From Proteiniphilum acetatigenes DSM 18083 (GTDB taxonomy: Bacteria > Bacteroidota > Bacteroidia > Bacteroidales > Dysgonomonadaceae), in NCBI RefSeq assembly GCF_000380985.1, contig NZ_KB905692.1, positions 372,001 to 436,000 of the forward strand: 64,000 nucleotides of DNA, in the 5' to 3' direction. Position numbers and translations under genes: made by a program. Of this stretch, positions 45,933-54,301 are shown one piece after another. Position 1 is the first letter of the stretch, and every line of letters starts with the position of its first letter. Below the pieces are notes generated by a model. The model made no database searches. It saw only the letters and a program-made list of their open reading frames with translations, and was not told the origin of the DNA.

Positions 45933-45958
45933 GGAATAACGAAGATAATTTTACCTAA

Positions 45959-46369
45959 ATGAAGAGCATTTTATATAGAATCCAGCAAATTGCCGATTAT
46001 GAAAATATAAAAATAACGGCTCTGGAGAGAAAAATAGGAGCCAGTAAGGGCGTTTTATCACGAGCCATTAACAATGGCACCGATATACAAGCGAAATGGA
46101 TTCAACTGATAGTTGAAAATTATCCCCGATATAATACAGAGTGGCTGATCACGGGAAGAGGTGAAATGTTAAGATCAGCACCTCTCCGGGAAGAAGAAAT
46201 ATCAGATAAAACAGTCAACAGGTTAATAGAGGAGATAAAACAACTGGTTACAGAGAATACAATGCTGAAAATAGAGAATAAAACGTTAATGGATCAAAAT
46301 GACCAATTGATAGAAAAACTCAATAGCGGGAGTACACTCTATAATTTCCCAAGTATTACCAAGCCATAA
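45959..46369 (+). CDS. Small HTH DNA-binding protein with C-terminal coiled coil
   Basis: 136 aa. Residues about 5-65 resemble phage CI-type HTH repressors that start LYRIQQIADYENIKITALER, with GASKGVLSRAINNGTDI as the likely recognition helix and the family's NTEWLITGRGEML segment. Residues about 80-122 form a heptad-rich coiled coil (EEIKQLVTENTMLKIENKTL) suited to dimerisation. There is no peptidase domain. It is divergent from SusC pair 3, which lacks its own sigma/FecR switch, and is a candidate regulator of it; this is inference. No prophage genes surround it. Confidence 0.82.
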   Translation: MKSILYRIQQIADYENIKITALERKIGASKGVLSRAINNGTDIQAKWIQLIVENYPRYNTEWLITGRGEMLRSAPLREEEISDKTVNRLIEEIKQLVTENTMLKIENKTLMDQNDQLIEKLNSGSTLYNFPSITKP

Positions 46370-46455
46370 CTCCCGCAATGACAATCTCAAGTGCCATCAA
46401 GTCCTTCTACCTATAAGTAAGACGGTGTAAGAATAAAATTATTTATCAAAGAAAA

Positions 46456-46932
46456 TCACGCCTCTTTTTCAATAAACTGAATAGGCAATTTTTTCCGGAA
46501 TCCTTCTTTAAAACAGATCAATGTCTCGGTTCTTGACAAACCAAGAGGTTGTAACTCGGTGTGGATGATGCGCAACAGATCTTTGTTGTTTTTCGCGAAC
46601 ACTTTGATTAAAACATCATATTGCCCGGTAGTATAATAACACTCCACCACTTCAGGTATTTTTTCCAATTCTTTTACAACATATTCAAAAGTCGAGGGAG
46701 AAGTAAGGAATATCCCCACATAAGCGCAGGTCTCATAACCGATCTTTTCGGCATCCAGAAGGAACTCCGAGCCTTTGATCACTCCTAATCCGGTAAGTTT
46801 TTGTACCCGTTGATGGATAGCCGCACCCGAAACACCACATGCCCGTGCTACCTCCAGAAAAGGGATACGTGCATTATCCACTATCATCCTGAGGATTTTT
46901 TCATCCAGTTCGTCTAATTCATGATGTGCCAT
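46456..46932 (-). CDS. Lrp/AsnC-family transcriptional regulator
   Basis: 158 aa. N-terminal winged HTH (about 5-60: LDEKILRMIVDNARIPFLEV, with recognition helix SGAAIHQRVQKL), then the RAM ligand-binding domain with CAYVGIFLTS, VVECYYTTGQYDVLIKVFA and the late RTETLICFKEG. Such proteins sense amino acids and form octamers. It follows the DUF1015 gene by 23 nt and is probably co-transcribed from the repeat-borne promoters upstream of that gene. Confidence 0.92.
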   Translation of the reverse strand: MAHHELDELDEKILRMIVDNARIPFLEVARACGVSGAAIHQRVQKLTGLGVIKGSEFLLDAEKIGYETCAYVGIFLTSPSTFEYVVKELEKIPEVVECYYTTGQYDVLIKVFAKNNKDLLRIIHTELQPLGLSRTETLICFKEGFRKKLPIQFIEKEA

Positions 46933-46955
46933 AGATCGTTTTAAATTGAATATTA

Positions 46956-48197
46956 TTAGTGTAATTGATGTATTACCAGTCCCGAGCGCAATTTCGGTTC
47001 AAACCAGGTAGTTTTGGGAGGCATGATATTACCCGTATCGGCAATATCCATTAACTGTTTCATTGAAACAGGATATAAAGCGATGGCAAGCGCCATTTCC
47101 CCGGTGTCTACCCGTTTCTTCAGTTCTCCCAGGCCACGGATACCGCCCACGAAGTCGATCCGTTTATCACTACGAAGATCTTTGATACCCAATATCTCAT
47201 CCAGTATCAGGTTGGAAGTAATGGTCACGTCGAGTTGACCGATAGGGTCATTATCGTCGTATGTACCGGGTTTTGCGGTTACGCTAAATGAGCGTCCGTC
47301 AAGATAAATAGAAAATTGATGGAGGTTTTTCGGTCTCTGTATCTCCGATCCGGTAGGCTCCACAACGAAGTTTTTCTCTAATTTTTTTATGAATTCATCA
47401 GGAGTGAGTCCATTGAGATCTTTCACCACCCGGTTATAATCAATAATGGTAAGTTGACTATCGGGGAAGCAAACCGCCATAAAATAATTGTACTCCTCAT
47501 CACCTATGTGGTTGGGATTGTTCTTTGCTTTCTCGGCGCCCACCAGCGCTGCAGCGGCAGAACGATGATGACCGTCGGCAATATACATTGCCGGAACGGC
47601 TTCGAATATCTCCGTGACCCTGCGGATAGTTTCCTCATCCGGTATCAACCAGAAGTGATGCCCTACCCCGTCAGCTGAAACGAAATCATATTCAGGTTCA
47701 CGGACCGTAACTTTATCCACGATCTCATTCAAATCCTTATTGTCAGGATAGGCAAAGAAAACAGGTTCCATATTAGCATCGGTCACCCGCACATGCTTCA
47801 TGCGGTCCTCTTCCTTATCGCGACGAGTCAACTCATGTTTCTTGATTTTCCCGGTCATGTAATCCTCTACATAAGCTCCCACCACCAAGCCGTACTGGGT
47901 TTTGCCATTCATTGTCTGTGCATATACATAATACATCTCTTTATTATCCTGCACGAGCCATCCGTTATCCCGGAACAGTTTCAGATTTTCGGCGGCTTTT
48001 TCATATACATCTGCATCATGCTCGTCCTTTCCTACGGGGAAATCGATCTCCGGTTTGATGATACGATACAGTGATTTCTCATTTCCCTCGGCCTCTTTAC
48101 GGGCCTCTTCTGAATTCAGTACATCATAGGGACGTGATGCCACCTCTTTTACCAGTGATTTCGGCGGGCGAATACCCTTAAAAGGTTTTACTTTCAT
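46956..48197 (-). CDS. DUF1015-family protein
   Basis: 413 aa, soluble, full-length member of DUF1015. Recognisable segments: VKPFKGIRPPKSLVKEVASRPYD-type N-terminus with the conserved PYDVLN, a TRRDKEEDRMKHVRVTDANM block, and AMYIADGHHRSAAAALVGAE, a His-rich motif that looks catalytic or metal-binding. It ends with LRSGLVIHQL. In my recollection the family often sits beside serine-biosynthesis genes in Bacteroidota; here the neighbour is an Lrp-type regulator. Biochemical role not established. Confidence 0.85.
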   Translation of the reverse strand: MKVKPFKGIRPPKSLVKEVASRPYDVLNSEEARKEAEGNEKSLYRIIKPEIDFPVGKDEHDADVYEKAAENLKLFRDNGWLVQDNKEMYYVYAQTMNGKTQYGLVVGAYVEDYMTGKIKKHELTRRDKEEDRMKHVRVTDANMEPVFFAYPDNKDLNEIVDKVTVREPEYDFVSADGVGHHFWLIPDEETIRRVTEIFEAVPAMYIADGHHRSAAAALVGAEKAKNNPNHIGDEEYNYFMAVCFPDSQLTIIDYNRVVKDLNGLTPDEFIKKLEKNFVVEPTGSEIQRPKNLHQFSIYLDGRSFSVTAKPGTYDDNDPIGQLDVTITSNLILDEILGIKDLRSDKRIDFVGGIRGLGELKKRVDTGEMALAIALYPVSMKQLMDIADTGNIMPPKTTWFEPKLRSGLVIHQLH

Positions 48198-48226
48198 CTT
48201 AGGTTTATTCTTAAAAGATTATTGCG

Positions 48227-48258
48227 CAAATATAGTGAAAACCGGGAGAGAAGCCAAA
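48227..48258 (-). promoter_or_regulatory. Promoter of the DUF1015-lrp operon (proximal copy)
   Basis: Minus-strand TTTGG (48254-48258), a 19-nt spacer and TATATTTG (48227-48234), 30 nt upstream of the start codon. Confidence 0.7.
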
Positions 48259-48276
48259 CTTACTTGAATGTTTTCG

Positions 48277-48320
48277 ATAAGCGAGCACAGAGGTAAAACT
48301 TGTTTTGGATATGTCGAGCG
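48277..48320 (-). repeat. Dispersed palindromic intergenic repeat, copy 4
   Basis: On the minus strand it begins CGCTCGACATA, has the palindromic CAAAACAAGTTTT core and ends CTCGCTTAT. Aligns with 4097-4140 and 54152-54196 along its whole length. Confidence 0.75.
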
Positions 48321-48340
48321 TAGAAAACAACTAACTTGTT

Positions 48341-48447
48341 GAGCTTGCCTAAGGCGCATCTTATATTCTACAAATATAATGAAAGCCGAAGGGTAAGCCA
48401 AGCTTGCTTGAGCTTGCCTAAGGCGCATCTTATATTCTACAAATATA
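48341..48447 (-). repeat. Tandem 38-bp direct repeat carrying a promoter
   Basis: Identical 38-bp units at 48341-48378 and 48410-48447 (period 69 bp) each contain minus-strand TATATTTG next to TAGAATATAAG and a GCCTTAGGCAAGCT block. The first unit also has CTTGG at 48398-48402, 19 nt from its -7, so a promoter has been duplicated. A diverged third unit is the proximal promoter at 48227-48258. Confidence 0.8.
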
Positions 48448-48590
48448 GCTATTTTCTCCCGAATAAAGGAACAACACAAAGCCATTTAAGAAAAAACCGT
48501 TACATTTGTCATGGAGAAACAGGTGTACGACACAAACAGGTTTAATTCCTGCATAATAAGCTTCTCGCACAACAATTAAACAAGGGTCAC

Positions 48591-49091
48591 ATGATACAGA
48601 TTCACGAAAACAAACTTATTGAGGCTGCTGAAAAAGGGATGGACGAATTTCTGAAAGTATTTACCGATGCTTATCTTGAAGTGTTGGACGGGGAGATCAC
48701 AGCAGAAAATATGGATCGTCTGAACGGGTATCAGCACACACTGCTGGCACTTCGTTTCTTTACCGAAGAAGTGAATGAAGGCGGATTCGTACAACTCATC
48801 CAGAATGGCTACGGAGGGTATATCTTCGATAATCCGGTCGCAAAAGCATTGAAACAGATGGACGCAAAAGGATTTTCAAAGATACTCTATAAGGCCAAAG
48901 AAATATACGACGCCCATCGTACGGAACTGGAACGGGAAACGACGGAGGAAGAATTCATGGCGATGTATACCGACTTTGAACAGTTCGATGAATTGGAGGA
49001 AAAGTTCTTCTATATAGAAGAGGAAGAGATCTCCATTATCGCGCAATATGTGGATGAGAATCTGGAAGATTTTGCGGAGATCGTAAAATAA
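48591..49091 (+). CDS. DUF4375 (DMP19-like) protein
   Basis: 166 aa acidic soluble protein, full-length DUF4375/DMP19-type domain. The conserved block is FTEEVNEGGFVQLIQNGYGG, where the Asn-Gly-Gly core is family-typical, followed by a helical half and a very acidic C-terminus (EEKFFYIEEEEISIIAQYVD). The DNA-mimic DMP19 of Neisseria gave the family its name, but most members are uncharacterised. Monocistronic, no partner genes. Function here is not established. Confidence 0.82.
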   Translation: MIQIHENKLIEAAEKGMDEFLKVFTDAYLEVLDGEITAENMDRLNGYQHTLLALRFFTEEVNEGGFVQLIQNGYGGYIFDNPVAKALKQMDAKGFSKILYKAKEIYDAHRTELERETTEEEFMAMYTDFEQFDELEEKFFYIEEEEISIIAQYVDENLEDFAEIVK

Positions 49092-49208
49092 CCTATTTTG
49101 CAAAAACGAGTGAAACATTCATCCGGTAAATACCAACAACAATAAAACAAATCCAAAAAATTCCACCTGCTGCCACAAGAGGTTGCCTGAAATTATAAAT
49201 CTGACAGG

Positions 49209-50465
49209 TCACTTCATATTGGCCTGGCCTGAAGCAACGTTGTTCTGGTAAAGCACTATTCGCTTCTTATAGCGCTTCGAAAGTTCTATCTTCATTCCAA
49301 TAGTAAACACGCTTTGCTCTTTATCACCTAAAGCATTTTTCCCAAACGACACTCTTTGCTCACTATATATATGAATAAATTCTATGGGCTGATATACCAC
49401 TCCTGCAATTAAATCGCTTTTCCCAAACCCGGTATTAACAGGATATTGTCCGGAAATAGTTGTAATACCATCTGTGTCGGGAACGTATAAATTATAACCT
49501 GCCAAAAAGGCAAATTTAGATAGCTTATACTTTCCGAAGACCTCCAGTCCTTTGGCATTGAATACTACTGTTGGGTTCAATCCTCCTGATACCGGGTCAT
49601 AATAATACCCTTGTGTAAAATCACCATTTTTCTGTAATACGCCTACAATACTAAAATCTACTTTCTTGCCAATATACTTAGTTCCCAAAGAGATATAAGT
49701 GGGATGGCCTGAAAGTCCTAATATTTTCCCGCTGCTTAAAAGGTTTTCGCTAAGAAAGGCCCGGTTATACGCCGCTCCTACATAAAAGTCTTTCCTGATC
49801 TCCCCCTGAACCGATAAACCAAATCCATCTATAAATCTGTCATTATTTCCTCCTCTTGCCTGAAACTGGGTACCAACATGCAGAGGTCCCATTTGGTTTC
49901 GGTAGACAATGGATTGGTCTGCCCGTCCTGTCCCGTTCGCGCCGCCGTCAGTTCCTCCTATAAAAGTAGCAGAGGCTCTTGCTCCAAAGACATTAAACCT
50001 GTCCGTATAAGATGTTATATCACGGTAGACGCTCCATTGTTTCCCGATTGTAAGGGAGCCATATTTATCAAAGTCCACTCCTAAATAGCCCAATCGGTTT
50101 CCAAAAACCTGTTGCTTTTGTTCAGATTGGATAATCAAAAATCCACCTGAAAGATTCCCGTCAGCATTGAAAGATGAACCGCCTCTGAACATATTTACCT
50201 GAACCTCTGCTCCTGCAATAAAAGTCAGCCTCTCTTTTCTAATACCCAGGTCTATCCCGATTCTGGATGCATTTTCCTGAACTTCCATTTCACGGTCATA
50301 CACAGCCAGATGTCCCCGTAAGCCGGCATAAGGCCGTACAGATATTTCTATGGAATCCTTGATATCCTGAGTGTATACCATCCCCATCGCCGGGCAAAGA
50401 AAAAACGCTACATATATCGTTAAACAAGGCCATTTAAGCATAATAATCTGATTTCGGTTTCTCAC
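49209..50465 (-). CDS. Outer-membrane porin-like beta-barrel protein
   Basis: 418 aa. A signal peptide of about 32 residues ends near GMVYTQ; an alternative start at 50441 leaves the signal core intact. The body alternates polar and hydrophobic residues as in 16-stranded porins. It contains porin-like blocks: NRLGYLGVDFDKYGSLTIGK, then QWSVYRDITSYTDRFNVFG and the middle-strand VGTQFQARGGNNDRFIDGFG. Expected to be a diffusion channel in the outer membrane; the permeant is unknown. Unusually for the family, the basic C-terminal tail (SKRYKKRIVLYQNN) continues past the last recognisable strand. Transcribed alone. Confidence 0.8.
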   Translation of the reverse strand: MRNRNQIIMLKWPCLTIYVAFFLCPAMGMVYTQDIKDSIEISVRPYAGLRGHLAVYDREMEVQENASRIGIDLGIRKERLTFIAGAEVQVNMFRGGSSFNADGNLSGGFLIIQSEQKQQVFGNRLGYLGVDFDKYGSLTIGKQWSVYRDITSYTDRFNVFGARASATFIGGTDGGANGTGRADQSIVYRNQMGPLHVGTQFQARGGNNDRFIDGFGLSVQGEIRKDFYVGAAYNRAFLSENLLSSGKILGLSGHPTYISLGTKYIGKKVDFSIVGVLQKNGDFTQGYYYDPVSGGLNPTVVFNAKGLEVFGKYKLSKFAFLAGYNLYVPDTDGITTISGQYPVNTGFGKSDLIAGVVYQPIEFIHIYSEQRVSFGKNALGDKEQSVFTIGMKIELSKRYKKRIVLYQNNVASGQANMK

Positions 50466-50790
50466 TTACTACTTCTGTTTTGCCTGGCTGCCGGTAATTG
50501 GGAATCCATAACATAGCAAAGACTAAATCGAGAAAACTATATTTTTTCATTTCAGATAAGATTCTTAAGATTCATAATTGTCGTATATCCTATACCACAA
50601 ACTTATATAAAAAAGTCGATATTTTATACACGAATCAGTGGCTTTGACATCTACAAAGATAGCATATCCATGTGTATCATGGATGGACAAGGTAAAATAA
50701 GATCAATATTAATAAAAAAAACAAGTCAGTACAAAATTGCACCAACTCGCTTTATGATTATTCGGCTATATATAAGCCCTTTAGATTTCG
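50466..50790. other. Intergenic region between the porin and tRNA-Pro
   Basis: 325 nt, A/T-rich. A minus-strand -7 (50654-50661) and a perfect palindrome at 50666-50684 are the only structures found. Confidence 0.5.
50654..50684 (-). promoter_or_regulatory. Palindrome-associated promoter of the porin gene
   Basis: Minus-strand TATCTTTG at 50654-50661. ATCCATG-TGTAT-CATGGAT (50666-50684), a perfect 7-bp-arm inverted repeat, occupies the -33 region where TTTG is missing. That layout suggests an activator- or repressor-dependent promoter; the leader would be about 180-200 nt. Confidence 0.4.
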
Positions 50791-50865
50791 TCGGGGTGGC
50801 GGGATTCGAACTCGCGACCCCCTGCTCCCAAAGCAGGTACACTAACCGGACTGTGCTACACCCCG
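50791..50865 (-). tRNA. tRNA-Pro (UGG)
   Basis: 75-nt cloverleaf on the minus strand. Acceptor CGGGGTG/CACCCCG, anticodon arm CCTGC-TTTGGGA-GCAGG giving UGG, T loop TTCGAAT, discriminator A. CCA is not encoded. A TACTTTTG -7 element lies just upstream at 50876-50883 (minus). Confidence 0.95.
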
Positions 50866-50875
50866 AAATCGGATG

Positions 50876-50883
50876 CAAAAGTA
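50876..50883 (-). promoter_or_regulatory. Promoter -7 element of tRNA-Pro
   Basis: Minus-strand TACTTTTG 11 nt upstream of the tRNA 5' end, a plausible start-site distance. Confidence 0.5.
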
Positions 50884-50955
50884 CAACTATTTTCCGATTA
50901 TATAAAGAACTATCCGGTTTTTTTGCTTTACCGCATGATTCACGCGAGAATTGTG

Positions 50956-50963
50956 TAAATTTG
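50956..50963 (+). promoter_or_regulatory. Promoter -7 element of aspS
   Basis: TAAATTTG at 50956-50963, 30 nt before the aspS ATG, matching TAnnTTTG. The -33 part is not clear. Confidence 0.5.
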
Positions 50964-50992
50964 CAGTCCAATATATCAAACGATAATATCTT

Positions 50993-52750
50993 ATGTACAG
51001 AAGCAACACATGCGGCGAACTCCGGTTGGCCGACGTAGAGAAAGAGGTGACTTTAGCCGGCTGGGTATCCAAAATCCGTAAGATGGGGGGGATGACCTTT
51101 ATTGACCTGCGTGACCGGTATGGCATCACACAGTTGTCATTCAACCAGGAACTGAATCATGATCTCTGCGATCAGGCCAATAAACTGGGACGTGAGTGGG
51201 TGATCCAGATTACTGGTACCGTCAAGGAACGCAGTAGCAAGAACCCTCATATTCCTACCGGGGACATCGAGATCATCGTCTCGACTCTGACTGTACTAAA
51301 TGCTTCCAAAACACCTCCCTTCACTATCGAGACCGATACCGACGGAGGGGATGAATTACGGATGAAATACCGTTACCTGGATCTGCGTCGTAATGTGATA
51401 AGGCAGAACCTGGAACTACGTCATAAGATGGCTTTCGAGACACGCCGGTACCTCGACGAGAGAGGATTCCTGGAAGTGGAAACACCGGTACTGATCGGGT
51501 CCACCCCCGAAGGAGCACGCGACTTTATTGTTCCTTCCCGCATGAATCCGGGTGAATTCTACGCGCTGCCGCAATCTCCACAATTGTTCAAGCAGTTGCT
51601 GATGGTATCGGGATTCGACCGCTATTTCCAGATCGTGAAATGCTTCCGTGACGAAGACCTGAGAGCCGACCGTCAGCCGGAATTCACCCAGATCGACTGT
51701 GAAATGTCATTCGTCAACCAGGAAGATGTATTACAAACCTTTGAAGGATTGACAAAACACCTGTTCAAATCGATCAAAAACATCGAAATACCCGATTTTC
51801 CCCGTATAAGTTATGCTGACGCCATGCGGCTGTACGGGTCGGACAAACCGGATACCCGATTCGGAATGACATTTACGGAGATAAAAGATATTACCGTCGG
51901 GCGTGAATTCGGAGTATTTGATTCGGCAGAATATGTAGGTGCCATTTGTGCAAGGGGATGTGCTTCTTACACACGCAAGCAACTGGACGAATTGACCGAT
52001 TTCGTAAAACGCCCCCAGATCGGAGCTAAAGGGTTGATCTACCTGCGATATAATGAAGACGGTTCGTTGAAATCGTCTGTCGACAAATTTTACAGTGAAG
52101 AGGATCTCAAAAAATGGGCAGAACGATGTGATGCCCAATCAGGCGACCTGATACTGATACTGGGCGGTGAAACCGAAAAGACACAAAAACAATTGTGTGA
52201 ACTGCGATTAGAAATGGGAACACGCCTGGGATTGAGAGACAAAAACAACTATAAATGCCTGTGGGTAACAGATTTTCCATTATTGGAGAAAGATGAAGAG
52301 TTGAATCGCTTCTTCGCAAAGCATCATCCATTCACTTCTCCTAAACCGGAAGATATACCGCTGCTCGACACCGATCCCGGAGTTGTTCGTGCCAATGCCT
52401 ACGATATGGTGATCAACGGTGTGGAAATAGGTGGCGGCTCCATCCGTATTCATGACAGCGGATTGCAAAAGAAGATGTTCTCCGTACTCGGTTTCACCGA
52501 GGAGCGGGCGCAGGAGCAATTCGGGTTTCTGATGAATGCATTCCAATACGGTGCTCCTCCGCACGGTGGAATTGCTTTCGGGCTGGACAGGTTTGTTTCT
52601 GTCTTTGCAGGACTGGATAGTATCCGCGATTGTATCGCTTTCCCGAAAAACAATGCCGGACGCGATATGATGATTGATGCGCCTTCCCGTGTAGAACAGG
52701 AACAACTGGATGAGCTGGGCATTGTACTGTCACAAAAAAAGCTGCCTTAA
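50993..52750 (+). CDS. aspS: Aspartyl-tRNA synthetase
   Basis: Class II synthetase of the bacterial type, 585 aa, full length. The N-terminal OB-fold anticodon-binding domain (1-105) contains [20 protein letters not shown]. Catalytic motif 2 is [18 protein letters not shown] near residue 218. The bacteria-specific GAD insertion domain spans about 300-410. Motif 3 is [10 protein letters not shown] near residue 525. Followed directly by an intrinsic terminator whose stem overlaps the stop codon. Divergent from tRNA-Pro. Confidence 0.98.
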   Translation: MYRSNTCGELRLADVEKEVTLAGWVSKIRKMGGMTFIDLRDRYGITQLSFNQELNHDLCDQANKLGREWVIQITGTVKERSSKNPHIPTGDIEIIVSTLTVLNASKTPPFTIETDTDGGDELRMKYRYLDLRRNVIRQNLELRHKMAFETRRYLDERGFLEVETPVLIGSTPEGARDFIVPSRMNPGEFYALPQSPQLFKQLLMVSGFDRYFQIVKCFRDEDLRADRQPEFTQIDCEMSFVNQEDVLQTFEGLTKHLFKSIKNIEIPDFPRISYADAMRLYGSDKPDTRFGMTFTEIKDITVGREFGVFDSAEYVGAICARGCASYTRKQLDELTDFVKRPQIGAKGLIYLRYNEDGSLKSSVDKFYSEEDLKKWAERCDAQSGDLILILGGETEKTQKQLCELRLEMGTRLGLRDKNNYKCLWVTDFPLLEKDEELNRFFAKHHPFTSPKPEDIPLLDTDPGVVRANAYDMVINGVEIGGGSIRIHDSGLQKKMFSVLGFTEERAQEQFGFLMNAFQYGAPPHGGIAFGLDRFVSVFAGLDSIRDCIAFPKNNAGRDMMIDAPSRVEQEQLDELGIVLSQKKLP

Positions 52751-52761
52751 GCAGCTTTTTT
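52739..52761 (+). terminator. Intrinsic terminator of aspS, overlapping its stop codon
   Basis: AAGCTGC (52739-52745), loop CTTAA containing the TAA stop, GCAGCTT (52751-52757), then a T-run. The last two codons of aspS form the left arm of the stem. Confidence 0.85.
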
Positions 52762-52780
52762 TGGTTTAATCATCTTCGCA

Positions 52781-54103
52781 TTAAAGGATATATCCTTCAC
52801 TATAGGTTTTATTGAACAATCTGTTCGCATCTGCCTCGGGATCATCTACAAACTTCTCTGTTGCCGGATCCCATTTAACGGGACGCCCCAGGTCGTAGGC
52901 AATATTTCCCAATGTACAAACCGTACAGGAACGGTGTCCTATTTCCACAGGAACCACCGGATCGGTATTTGTTTTCACCGATTCAATGAAATTTACAAGA
53001 TGTGGGATCTTTGTCTCATAAGCACCCTCTACGTTTTCCTCTACAGGTGGCAACAGGCTATCATCAGAAGCCTTATAATGACCTCTGGACACTTCGATCC
53101 AACCCTTATCACCCCAGAATTTAACACCTTTCGTCTGATTCTCGTCGAACGGTTCCTCGGTCATCACCACCCCGTTGGCATATTTGTAAGTCAGATATTT
53201 GGTATCCTCATACCCTGCCGGAATAATTTCGATCGGGCCGCTTCCGTCCATCCCAAGTCCCCATTGAGCGATATCGAACATATGTGCACCCCAATCAGTA
53301 GTAAAACCACCACCCAGCTCCTTATACCAGCGCCATGCGCCCCAGAACTGCTCATTCTGCTCGGGATCGAGCGAGATAGGAGGATTCAACTGAGAATTAT
53401 AATGTACGTACTCTGACGGACCTAACCACAACGGCCAGTTCAGATCAGCCGGTACAGGCTCTTCAGGCAGGTCGTAAGGTGTAGGGGGAGCACCTACATA
53501 GGCATTCACCCGTTCAATTTTTCCGATTTTACCTTCCTGTACCATCTTCACTGCATGTTGGAAATTGGCATCGGAACGTTGCTGACTACCCACACCCAGG
53601 ATCACCCCGTTGTCGCGGACAGCTTTCGTCAGCATTTGTCCCTCTTTGATGGTGAATGTCAACGGTTTCTCCAGATAAACGTTTTTCTTGGCGTTGCATG
53701 CTTCAATCGCCATAAATGCATGCCAATGGTCAGGTGTGGCAATTACCACAGCATCGATATCTGTGCGTGCAATCAGTTCTTTGTAGTTTTCATATACTTC
53801 TACGGCTACTTCCGACTGAATATCTGCATAGTATTTATTTACACGCTGCAGAAAACGTTCCCTCTTAATACCGTATACATCGCTTCCGGCAACCACTTGT
53901 ACGTCCGGTATCCCAATAAAACCATTCAACAGATACATTGCCTGTTGTCCCAGGCCGATAAAACCCAGACGAATAATTCCATCATCGACCTCCGTACCCT
54001 TGTTTTGTTTACACGAGGCAAGGAACTGCGGGAAAACAGCGACTCCGACTGCACCTACAGCAGCTGTCTTAAGAAATTTCCTTCTTGTTAATTGATTACT
54101 CAT
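52781..54103 (-). CDS. Gfo/Idh/MocA-family oxidoreductase with Tat-lipoprotein signal
   Basis: 440 aa. The N-terminus MSNQLTRRKFLKTAAVGAVG is a twin-arginine signal, and FLASCKQ near residue 30 looks like a lipobox, so it may be an exported lipid-anchored enzyme. NAD(P)-binding Rossmann motif IRLGFIGLGQQAMYLL, then VVIATPDHWHAFMAIEACNAKKNV-type family block with the catalytic EKPLTF lysine. The C-terminal alpha/beta domain has TDWGAHMFDIAQWGL. Exported members of this group are common in Bacteroidota and act on sugars; substrate unknown. A dispersed repeat lies about 50 bp upstream. Confidence 0.92.
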   Translation of the reverse strand: MSNQLTRRKFLKTAAVGAVGVAVFPQFLASCKQNKGTEVDDGIIRLGFIGLGQQAMYLLNGFIGIPDVQVVAGSDVYGIKRERFLQRVNKYYADIQSEVAVEVYENYKELIARTDIDAVVIATPDHWHAFMAIEACNAKKNVYLEKPLTFTIKEGQMLTKAVRDNGVILGVGSQQRSDANFQHAVKMVQEGKIGKIERVNAYVGAPPTPYDLPEEPVPADLNWPLWLGPSEYVHYNSQLNPPISLDPEQNEQFWGAWRWYKELGGGFTTDWGAHMFDIAQWGLGMDGSGPIEIIPAGYEDTKYLTYKYANGVVMTEEPFDENQTKGVKFWGDKGWIEVSRGHYKASDDSLLPPVEENVEGAYETKIPHLVNFIESVKTNTDPVVPVEIGHRSCTVCTLGNIAYDLGRPVKWDPATEKFVDDPEADANRLFNKTYSEGYIL

Positions 54104-54151
54104 GACTTTTAGATAATATGATAATAGTTCGATTTCATCAGACTATTTCTA

Positions 54152-54196
54152 CACTCAACATAGTCAAAACAAGTTTTGCCTTTGTATTCGCTTACC
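54152..54196 (+). repeat. Dispersed palindromic intergenic repeat, copy 5
   Basis: CACTCAACATAG, CAAAACAAGTTTTG core, then a GTATTCGCTTACC end. The centre is perfectly self-complementary. Matches copies 1 and 4 along their length. It also shares the downstream GAAATAGTT with copy 1. Confidence 0.75.
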
Positions 54197-54301
54197 GAAA
54201 TAGTTGTTTTCTGCTGCAAATATATGGTTTTATTATCAATTTCTTTATTTTTAACGGAAAAAGATATAAAAACAAGTCAAAGTAACAATATAACCTTTCT
54301 G

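Larger units (their letters stand above)
45614..45958. other. Divergent intergenic region and leader of SusC pair 3
   Basis: 345 nt between divergent SusC and the HTH gene. It contains the minus-strand promoter at 45903-45932 and a leader hairpin at 45728-45761; otherwise A/T-rich without recognisable genes. Confidence 0.5.
48198..48590. other. Repeat-rich intergenic region between the DUF1015 and DUF4375 genes
   Basis: 393 nt containing three minus-strand -7 elements, two 38-bp direct repeats and one copy of the dispersed palindromic repeat. The minus-strand open frame at 48219-48485 is just the repeats translated and is not a gene. Confidence 0.6.

Noticed and set aside
45959-46369. CI-like HTH gene as evidence of a prophage
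   Set aside because: No integrase, structural or lysis genes nearby; it stands alone beside a SusCD pair.
48227-48447. Repeats upstream of the DUF1015 gene as a CRISPR array
   Set aside because: Only two exact units with a 69-bp period, no cas genes, and the units contain promoter elements.
48219-48485. Minus-strand frame with an internal amino-acid repeat
   Set aside because: The repeat is the translated 38-bp promoter-bearing direct repeat; not a protein.
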